A stretch of 7,535 bases of DNA from the NCBI GenBank assembly GCA_030595455.1, contig JAUVDF010000040.1:1-7535 (forward strand), read 5' to 3'. Below the pieces are notes generated by a model that saw only the letters and a list, made by a program, of their open reading frames with translations, did no database searches and was not told where the DNA came from. Within the stretch, counting starts at the first letter, position 1; each line of letters begins with the position of its first letter. Below, one piece after another: positions 1 to 6,094 of the stretch. Both the position numbers and the translations under genes were made by a program. The DNA comes from Fidelibacterota bacterium. GTDB taxonomy: Bacteria > Fidelibacterota > UBA8477 > JABMPR01.

Positions 1-1
1 C

Positions 2-1261
2 AATCAGCAACTGAATCATTACTATGAACAGGGTTATTGGGATGCCCAGATCAGCTTGAGCAAGCATGATCCGGATTCGCTGCTACTCAAAGCTCAGGTA
101 GAGACTGGCTCAGTAACTTCTATTGAAAATATTTACTTCTCTGGTAATAATCTTCGTGACCAATGGTATCTCAATCAAGAATATTTATTAGGTGCTGCGA
201 CCATTAATGTCCTGAAACTAGAACAGGCTGAACATCGTTTACTTGATCTGGGTTACCAGCTAAAAGGAGAGCGACAAATCTCAAAAGATGGGCAGGGCAA
301 GTATCACCTTAAATATTCAATTGCCGATAGTCCGGAGTTAAATATTGATGCCCTCGCGGCTTTTAACCAAAACTCAGGGAGTGATACCCTGGCGTGGTTT
401 GGTCATATTAATTTGCATGTTCCAAATCTGGACGGAAAAGGCAAATCCATAAGCTTGAATTGGAAACGTCTAAAAACCAATTCTGAGTTATTCATGATCG
501 CTTACGAACATCCCTGGTTATTTAATAACCCCTTAAAGGCGGTTTTCAATTTTGGCCGGGAAGTGGTTGATGGTAATTATCAGATTGTTCAGGGAAAAGT
601 GGGACTTGAGTGGAATATCGATTGGGAGCGATCAGTTATTTTCCAGTATGAAGATCACCAGTCACTGATAACCAAGGCCGGCTCTATTTTGAATCCTGAA
701 TGGCGCTCAACTCGCAAACAGATGTTAGGCTTGGGATATCGCTACTCTGATTTTGATAATATCGCCCATCAGGGCTACCGATTTAGAACCTCGCTTTTCC
801 AGGAGTTGAATTTTGAGCCATCCTCAGTCAGTCGCCTTGACTTACGCCTGGAAGGTGAGCTGAAACTATTTCAACAGCTTTATCTTTCCCAAAAAACAGC
901 CCTGGTCATTCAAAACCAGACTGATGTGGAGACTGATCCATCGATTCTCATGCCACTTGGCGGCGTTAATAGTGTCCGTGGCTATGAAGAAGACTTTGTT
1001 CGCAGTCCATCTGTGATTAGTCTGCAGCAGGATTTACATTTACCCATTGGGAATCAATCACAAATAATTGCATTAATGGATTTTGGCTTATACTATGAGG
1101 CAGGTACGCTTAAGCACCTGACTGGTTATGGTCTGGGAGTCCAATTAAGAAGTGGAAATGGACCGATACGAATCACCCTTGCCAGTCATAGTGGTGTCGA
1201 TATACGAAACAGTTTCCTGCACATAGAATATTCTGGAGGCAATTCATGGATAGATCGTTAG
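2..1261 (+). CDS. BamA/TamA-like outer-membrane protein (Omp85 family), 5' partial
   Basis: The frame is open from base 2, so the gene begins before the window; the TTG at 56 is only an internal codon. About 419 C-terminal residues are present. Visible residues 1-35 are the end of a POTRA domain, with the typical 'YYEQGYWDA' helix-turn. Residues about 36-112 form a second POTRA starting at 'IENIYFSGNN'. The rest alternates like a beta-barrel. 'GGVNSVRGY' near residues 320-328 carries the VRGY/VRGF loop-6 motif (bases 974-985) that marks Omp85 proteins, and 'MDFGLYYEAG' follows as in the family. Known members insert or assemble proteins at the outer membrane from the periplasmic side. The final strand 'SFLHIEY' is followed by about nine extra residues ending in Arg, where the gene overlaps rnr by 16 bases. 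With the N-terminus missing, BamA, TamA and other Omp85 paralogues cannot be told apart; the family call is firm, the exact role is not. Confidence 0.85.
   Translation, partial: NQQLNHYYEQGYWDAQISLSKHDPDSLLLKAQVETGSVTSIENIYFSGNNLRDQWYLNQEYLLGAATINVLKLEQAEHRLLDLGYQLKGERQISKDGQGKYHLKYSIADSPELNIDALAAFNQNSGSDTLAWFGHINLHVPNLDGKGKSISLNWKRLKTNSELFMIAYEHPWLFNNPLKAVFNFGREVVDGNYQIVQGKVGLEWNIDWERSVIFQYEDHQSLITKAGSILNPEWRSTRKQMLGLGYRYSDFDNIAHQGYRFRTSLFQELNFEPSSVSRLDLRLEGELKLFQQLYLSQKTALVIQNQTDVETDPSILMPLGGVNSVRGYEEDFVRSPSVISLQQDLHLPIGNQSQIIALMDFGLYYEAGTLKHLTGYGLGVQLRSGNGPIRITLASHSGVDIRNSFLHIEYSGGNSWIDR
1235..1239 (+). promoter_or_regulatory. Ribosome binding site of rnr inside the upstream gene
   Basis: GGAGG lies six bases before the ATG at 1246 and within the last codons of the Omp85 gene. 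It fixes the rnr start and makes translational coupling between the two genes likely. It also shows that this organism uses Shine-Dalgarno initiation. Confidence 0.8.
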
Positions 1262-3348
1262 TAAAAAAGAAATTATTAGATACGCTTAAACAAAATCAGG
1301 GACGCTGGTACAAACCGAGAACCCTGATGAAAGCAGCGCATATCAAAGAACGTGATTATCGAGATCTGAAAGTTTGTCTATTGGACCTCTATCGTGATGG
1401 CGAAATTGATCAAAAGGGCCGCCATCAATACGCCTATAAACCCAAACAACAAGAAAAAACCGGTATTCTATCAGTCACCAGCCGTGGATTCGGCTTTGTT
1501 GAGTTGCGTGACGGTTCTGAAGTATTTGTGCGGGCTCAGCATATGCAGCAGGCTTTCCATCGAGATCTGGTCCGTATACAAATCCTCAAGAAACAATCAG
1601 GTGAAAAGCCTGACGGTAAGGTCATAGATGTTATTCAACGACACCAGACTCAATTTATCGGAACCTACAAAGTTGATCGCTTTGGTGAATGGCTTATGCC
1701 TGAGGATAAGCGCATCAGAATCCGGTTTGCTGTTGAGAAAACGAAACCTGTCAAGGTTAAAGATGGTCAAATCGTTACCGTTGAACTGGTGCGCTGGGAT
1801 CCAGGTCATCCTGAACCCCTTGTCCGCGTAAAAGACGTACTCGGTTTCCCAGGTGAGCCAGGACTTGATAAAGCTTTAATTATCCATGAGCATCAGCTAC
1901 CAACTGAATGGACTGAGAAAGCACTGGCTCAAGCTGACTCCTATTCAGAGGAAAGCATTAAAGAAGAGCTTAAAAACCGCAAAGACTTACGCGACCTGGT
2001 TAGCTTCACCATTGATCCTGAGTCCGCTCAGGACTTTGATGATGCCGTGTCAATCGAGGTCAAGGACGATAGCTGGATTCTGGGGGTGCATATAGCTGAT
2101 GTCTCCCATTATGTAACACCGACGAGTCCCATTGATCGTGGCGCCCGGAAACGGGGGACAAGCGTCTATCTCGTAGGAGATGCCATCCACATGCTCCCAG
2201 AGCAGCTGGCTTCCAATCTGTGCTCCTTGAAACCGGGCATCGATCGCCTGGCTATGTCATGTATGATGACCATTGGACGTGATGGTACCGTGAATAATTA
2301 CGAAATTTATCCTTCCATTATCCATTCCAAGCAGCGCTTTACATACGAAGATGTAGAAGAGATCATTAAGGGCAAATCTCATAAGCTCTCAGGTGCAATT
2401 CAGGAGATGGAGCAATTAAGACAGATTCTGTTTAAAGAACGCAAGGCTCGGGGGAGTATTGATCTGGATCTTCCAGAACCGATCATCATGCTGGATAAAT
2501 CCGGCTTTCCCCGTGACATAAAGCCCTCCAAGCGCCTGACTGCTCATCGCTTGGTTGAGGAATTCATGCTCATAGGCAATCGGGTAGTGGCAGAATATTT
2601 AACCAAAATGTTCCGCAAGGCCAAACTACCCGGCATTTATCGCATTCACGAAACACCTTCAGTCGATGATCTGAAAAAATTGAAGTCTGTTATCAGTCGT
2701 TTAGGTATCGATCAAAAAATATCCAGCCCGGTCAAGCCTAAGGATTACCAGGCTCTGGTAGAAGCAGTTCGGGAAAGTCCCTATCGCCATTTTATTGAGA
2801 AAGTAACCTTGAGATCCATGACCAAAGCCATCTACTCAGTAGAAAATAAGGGCCACTTTGGACTGGCTTTTCACACCTACACCCATTTTACTTCACCGAT
2901 TCGACGTTACCCCGATTTAACAGTCCACCGCCTGCTCAAAGCATATCTAACTAATGATGCAGAACAGACGCCGACTTTAGCCTCCTTATCAAAGTTGGCT
3001 GAACACTGCTCACAACGTGAACGGGTGGCAATTGATGCTGAACGAGATCACATCAAAATGAAACAATTGCAGTATCTTAGCAAGCGGGTTGGTCAGACCT
3101 TCGATGGCGTCATATCAGGCGTCTTGAATTTTGGCTTCTTTGTTGAGCTAGCTGAAACCTTTGTCGAGGGTTTAGTCCATGCCTCTGGTATTGAAGATGA
3201 CTATTATGAATATCAGGAGGCCAGCTACAGTCTGATCGGTCGCCGAACTCAAAATACGTATAGATTGGGGGATAGGGTGCAGGTGAAAGTGACTTCAGTA
3301 TCCATCTCCGAAGGCTTGGCAGATTTTGCAGTCATCATGAATAAATAA
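1246..3348 (+). CDS. rnr: Ribonuclease R (3'-5' exoribonuclease)
   Basis: This 700-residue protein is a complete RNase R, a cytoplasmic processive 3'-5' exoribonuclease that degrades structured RNA and acts in mRNA and rRNA quality control. The order is typical: an N-terminal winged helix (about 1-66), a first cold-shock domain (about 72-117, 'SRGFGFVEL'), a second OB-fold (about 135-198), the RNB catalytic domain (about 246-565) and a C-terminal S1 domain (about 616-697). The active-site run 'TIDPESAQDFDDAV' supplies D257, D263, D265 and D266, with the same spacing as the four metal-binding aspartates of E. coli RNase R. 'RIHETP' (466-471) and 'TSPIRRYPDL' (549-558) are further RNB signatures. 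The presence of the winged helix and the length favour RNase R over RNase II. There is no long basic lysine-rich tail after S1; the protein ends a few residues past that domain. It overlaps the Omp85 gene by 16 bases in another frame and has a strong binding site at 1235-1239. Confidence 0.97.
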   Translation: MDRSLVKKKLLDTLKQNQGRWYKPRTLMKAAHIKERDYRDLKVCLLDLYRDGEIDQKGRHQYAYKPKQQEKTGILSVTSRGFGFVELRDGSEVFVRAQHMQQAFHRDLVRIQILKKQSGEKPDGKVIDVIQRHQTQFIGTYKVDRFGEWLMPEDKRIRIRFAVEKTKPVKVKDGQIVTVELVRWDPGHPEPLVRVKDVLGFPGEPGLDKALIIHEHQLPTEWTEKALAQADSYSEESIKEELKNRKDLRDLVSFTIDPESAQDFDDAVSIEVKDDSWILGVHIADVSHYVTPTSPIDRGARKRGTSVYLVGDAIHMLPEQLASNLCSLKPGIDRLAMSCMMTIGRDGTVNNYEIYPSIIHSKQRFTYEDVEEIIKGKSHKLSGAIQEMEQLRQILFKERKARGSIDLDLPEPIIMLDKSGFPRDIKPSKRLTAHRLVEEFMLIGNRVVAEYLTKMFRKAKLPGIYRIHETPSVDDLKKLKSVISRLGIDQKISSPVKPKDYQALVEAVRESPYRHFIEKVTLRSMTKAIYSVENKGHFGLAFHTYTHFTSPIRRYPDLTVHRLLKAYLTNDAEQTPTLASLSKLAEHCSQRERVAIDAERDHIKMKQLQYLSKRVGQTFDGVISGVLNFGFFVELAETFVEGLVHASGIEDDYYEYQEASYSLIGRRTQNTYRLGDRVQVKVTSVSISEGLADFAVIMNK

Positions 3349-3405
3349 CTGCATTAGCTCTATTAATTTAATACATTTAAAGTCTACTGAAATCAGTGTA
3401 ATATC

Positions 3406-3410
3406 GGAGG
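3406..3410 (+). promoter_or_regulatory. Ribosome binding site that decides the lipoprotein start
   Basis: GGAGG is followed after six bases by the ATG at 3417. An in-frame TTG at 3411 directly touches the GGAGG and would leave no spacer, so the ATG is the better start. This gives the protein a standard lipoprotein signal beginning 'MKHRLTALL'. Confidence 0.85.
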
Positions 3411-3416
3411 TTGATT

Positions 3417-4442
3417 ATGAAACATAGGCTGACAGCATTACTCATAATTTCTACCATGCTGCTGCTATTATTTTCCTGTGAAAAGCCCCAGGAGGCAGCC
3501 ATTGGCTATGATCATGTTATTACCGTCGTATGTGATGATGAAAACTGGGTAGCCTGCGAACCAATCCTAAATGAAACATTGGGCAAAGTCTATAAAACGC
3601 CTAGAACTGAAAACTTCTACACCTTTCACCGGATCAGTGTCGATGACCTGAAATTTAATCTTAAGAATAAAAACTTAATGATTATAACCCAGCTGGAAGT
3701 ATCCAGTGAAATTACGGGTCAGGTCAAATCAATGCTGCCGGGTTCAACCTTGAAAGAAATCAGGGAGCGACCCAATGGCTACTATTACCAGGAAGATGCC
3801 TATGCCAAGGGTCAAGCCTTAATCATTGTTGCCGGTAAATCGTATGCGGACTTGCGCAAGCGCCTCAAAATAAATCAGGATCAAATATTTGATTTTGTTG
3901 AGCGTAAAATGTATGAACGCAACACAGCCTTTGTCTATCGCTCAGGTGAACAATTCGATATGGCCGAAGCGTATTATGACCAACATGGCTACTATCTGCG
4001 TATGATGCATGATTATGTGGAAATAGAAAACAGTCCTTCAAAACAATTCGTATGGGTCGGTCGCGACTTTCCCTACCGCTGGATATCCGTTAGCTGGTCA
4101 ACACCGAATGACACAGCTGAATTGGAAGATCAACTGGATAGCCTGCTGCAGGATACTTTTTCCAATCGACTGGGAAGTATTGCCATCAACCTTGACTATT
4201 CAGACTCCGAGTCATTCTGGTTTCAGCAATATTCTGCATCGAGATACTTTGGATTGTGGGAATCAATTGAAGAGGTGAAGGGTGGACCTTTCATTGCCTA
4301 TGGGTTTTATGAACCAAGCAAAGACATGCTGTACCTGCTGACTGGTATCATTCATGCCCCTAATAAAGACAAAATCCCCTATATTCGTCAAATGGAAACG
4401 ATCTTCCGTACCTTTGATACTAAGGTTTTTGAACCTGAATAA
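3417..4442 (+). CDS. DUF4837 family lipoprotein
   Basis: A 341-residue secreted lipoprotein of unknown function. Residues 1-20 form a signal peptide: basic 'MKHR', a hydrophobic core of Leu/Ile, then the lipobox 'LFSC' with the lipidated Cys at 21. The mature part matches my recollection of DUF4837: an early strand ending 'VITVVCDDENWV' (34-45), 'AKGQALIIVAG' (130-140), 'FVWVGRDFPYRW' (211-222), and the best mark, 'GLWESIEEVKGGPFIAYG' (279-296), followed by 'IHAPNKDKIPYIRQMETI' (312-329). No catalytic motif is evident. The family is known mainly from Bacteroidetes and relatives, so it is also a taxonomic clue. It stands 68 bases after rnr, the largest gap here and the likeliest site of an internal promoter, and 23 bases before rmlD. 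Location in the periplasm or an outer-membrane leaflet is inferred from the lipobox. The family call rests on recalled family features, not a search. Confidence 0.82.
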   Translation: MKHRLTALLIISTMLLLLFSCEKPQEAAIGYDHVITVVCDDENWVACEPILNETLGKVYKTPRTENFYTFHRISVDDLKFNLKNKNLMIITQLEVSSEITGQVKSMLPGSTLKEIRERPNGYYYQEDAYAKGQALIIVAGKSYADLRKRLKINQDQIFDFVERKMYERNTAFVYRSGEQFDMAEAYYDQHGYYLRMMHDYVEIENSPSKQFVWVGRDFPYRWISVSWSTPNDTAELEDQLDSLLQDTFSNRLGSIAINLDYSDSESFWFQQYSASRYFGLWESIEEVKGGPFIAYGFYEPSKDMLYLLTGIIHAPNKDKIPYIRQMETIFRTFDTKVFEPE

Positions 4443-4465
4443 ATGATCACTAAAGAGACTTTAAC

Positions 4466-5359
4466 ATGCGGCTGTTGATTACTGGAATAAATGGATTACT
4501 TGGTCAGAATCTGGTCAAAGAATTCTCTCATGACCATGGTATTTCCGGTATTGATTTAAATCCTGGTATCTATCCTGAGAGTGAGTCAATCACTGTAGCT
4601 CAACTCGATCTTAATAAGACAGCCGACCTAAAGCGACACATATTGGAAACTGCACCTGATGCCTTGATTCATACCGCAGCTTATACCAACGTTGATAAAG
4701 CCGAAGATGACCGTGATCTGGCCTCTGCCATCAATGCTAAGGTTCCTGAAGAACTGGCATTAATCTGCAGTGAGCAGAATATCCCCATGATCCACATCTC
4801 AACCGACTATGTCTTTAATGGCGATCAGGGTCCCTATCGTGAAGCGGATAATTGTGACCCAAGAGGACACTATGCTGAATCAAAATATGCCGGAGAGCAG
4901 GCCGTTCTGAAGCTTGGTGGTCAAGTAGCTGTCATCCGCCCGAATGTCATGTATGGGCATGGACGCGACCTTAAGAGTAGTTTCGTGGCCTGGTTGATCG
5001 GGGAATTAACCCAGGGTAGACCGGTAAATATTGTCGATGATCAATACAGCAACCCCAGTTATGCCCGTCGACTTTCTTCGGCTATTCGTCTGATTTTGGA
5101 TAAAAAAGCCTGGGATGTGTGGCATTTTGGATCAAAAGAGGTCGTTTCGCGTTACACCTTTGCACTAAAGGTTGCTGATAGTTTTGGGTTGCCCACAGAC
5201 TTAATTAGTGCAATTTCGACGGGTGATCTGAATCAGAGAGCTCCACGACCAATGCGAAGTGGATTGATCTGTGAAAAACTTAAGCAGAAATTGGGATTTC
5301 CCATTTTAAATATTGACGAAGAGTTACAGCTTCTGAAGGAAGAAATGAATGCCACGTAA
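4466..5359 (+). CDS. rmlD: dTDP-4-dehydrorhamnose reductase
   Basis: A 297-residue extended short-chain dehydrogenase. RmlD carries out the last step of dTDP-L-rhamnose synthesis, the NAD(P)H-dependent reduction of dTDP-4-dehydro-L-rhamnose in the cytoplasm. The nucleotide-binding loop is 'GINGLLGQN' (7-15). 'AAYTNVDKAE' (71-80) and 'STDYVFNG' (112-119) are strong RmlD signatures, and the catalytic pair is Y136/K140 in 'YAESK'. 'DDQYSNPSYA' (191-200) and 'RPMRSGL' (261-267) match the substrate-binding end of the family. Length is normal and the protein appears intact. Only a weak purine run (about 4454-4458) precedes the ATG. Its last codons overlap the following glycosyltransferase by 11 bases, so the two are probably co-translated. 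rmlA, rmlB and rmlC are not in the window. Related reductases acting on other dTDP-sugars, or the MAT2B-like branch, cannot be fully excluded, but the rhamnosyltransferase-like neighbour supports the rhamnose role. Confidence 0.9.
   Translation: MRLLITGINGLLGQNLVKEFSHDHGISGIDLNPGIYPESESITVAQLDLNKTADLKRHILETAPDALIHTAAYTNVDKAEDDRDLASAINAKVPEELALICSEQNIPMIHISTDYVFNGDQGPYREADNCDPRGHYAESKYAGEQAVLKLGGQVAVIRPNVMYGHGRDLKSSFVAWLIGELTQGRPVNIVDDQYSNPSYARRLSSAIRLILDKKAWDVWHFGSKEVVSRYTFALKVADSFGLPTDLISAISTGDLNQRAPRPMRSGLICEKLKQKLGFPILNIDEELQLLKEEMNAT
5336..5340 (+). promoter_or_regulatory. Ribosome binding site of the polyprenol-phosphate glycosyltransferase inside rmlD
   Basis: AAGGA lies eight bases before the ATG at 5349, inside the 3' end of rmlD. 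It supports this start and translational coupling. The ATG at 5345 is an internal Met codon of rmlD in another frame. Confidence 0.65.
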
Positions 5360-6068
5360 TCTAACCATCATACCGACCTACAATGAGAAAGAGAATATCT
5401 TGTTGGTGATTGACAAGGTTTTATCACTAGAGGTAGAGACCGATATCTTGATTGTAGATGATGGCTCACCTGATGGTACGGGTGACCTGGTCAAGGGGAA
5501 GCAAAAATACACGCCTGAGCTACATCTCATGGAGCGGGAAGGTAAGCTTGGACTGGGGACTGCCTATATAGCTGGTTTTAAATATGCCATTGAACATGAT
5601 TATGATACAGTGGTACAGATGGATGGTGACCTCTCTCATGATCCTGAAGTCATTGAAACATTTTTAAAAGAGATTGAAACCAATGATCTCATCATTGGTT
5701 CACGCTACCTAAATGGCATAAGTGTGGTAAACTGGCCTCTGCAACGGCTGATGTTAAGCTATTTTGCCAGTAAATATATTCAGATCATTACCCGAATGCC
5801 TGTCTGTGACGGTACTGGTGGGTTTAAATGCTGGAGAGTCTCCTTCTTAAGCCAAATAGAATTGGACAAGGTCCGCAGTAATGGGTATTCGTTTCAGGTT
5901 GAAATGAATTTCCGAGCCTGGCGACGTGCACCGGATCGGGTAAAAGAAGTTCCAATATTATTTGTTGATCGCACGGTGGGTCAGAGCAAAATGTCCAAAG
6001 CAATTGTCCGAGAAGCTATTTGGCGTGTTTGGTGGCTACGTATCATGGCTTTACTCGGTAAGATATAA
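5349..6068 (+). CDS. Polyprenol-monophosphate mannose synthase-like GT2 glycosyltransferase
   Basis: A 239-residue single-domain family-2 glycosyltransferase of the dolichol-phosphate mannose synthase (DPM1) type. Such enzymes transfer a sugar, usually mannose from GDP-mannose, to a polyprenyl phosphate on the cytoplasmic face of the inner membrane. Signatures run in order: 'IIPTYNEKENI' (7-17), 'IVDDGSPDGTGD' (35-46), 'EGKLGLGTAYIAGF' (64-77), the metal/nucleotide motif 'QMDGDLSHDPE' (90-100), 'IIGSRY' (115-120), 'GTGGFKCW' (155-162), 'SNGYSFQVEM' (177-186) and 'VDRTVGQSKMS' (206-216). No C-terminal membrane helices are present, so it resembles the soluble or peripheral DPM1 form, not the fused GtrA-type form. 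It overlaps rmlD by 11 bases and precedes the next gene by 26. The donor could be mannose, glucose or another sugar; the fold and lipid-phosphate acceptor are well supported, the sugar is inferred. Confidence 0.9.
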   Translation: MPRNLTIIPTYNEKENILLVIDKVLSLEVETDILIVDDGSPDGTGDLVKGKQKYTPELHLMEREGKLGLGTAYIAGFKYAIEHDYDTVVQMDGDLSHDPEVIETFLKEIETNDLIIGSRYLNGISVVNWPLQRLMLSYFASKYIQIITRMPVCDGTGGFKCWRVSFLSQIELDKVRSNGYSFQVEMNFRAWRRAPDRVKEVPILFVDRTVGQSKMSKAIVREAIWRVWWLRIMALLGKI

Positions 6069-6094
6069 ACTAAAATTCCTTTTTATCAGCTCTT

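Noticed and set aside
56..1261. TTG at 56 as the true start of the Omp85 gene
   Set aside because: The frame is open upstream to base 2 and encodes a typical POTRA helix, so the gene is cut by the window edge.
1394..2095. Several open frames of 67-77 codons on both strands within rnr
   Set aside because: They lie in other frames of a gene with unmistakable motifs, have no family resemblance and no convincing ribosome binding sites.
3386..3397. Perfect inverted repeat ACTGA-AA-TCAGT in the gap after rnr, considered as terminator or operator
   Set aside because: The stem is only four or five pairs with a loop of two to four bases, is not GC-rich and has no T run after it. Such a short palindrome is expected by chance.
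3399..3404. TAATAT as a possible -10 box for the lipoprotein gene
   Set aside because: It sits two bases before the ribosome binding site, so the transcript would start at or after that site and lose it.
3411..3416. TTG at 3411 as the lipoprotein start
   Set aside because: It abuts the GGAGG with no spacer; the ATG six bases on has ideal spacing.
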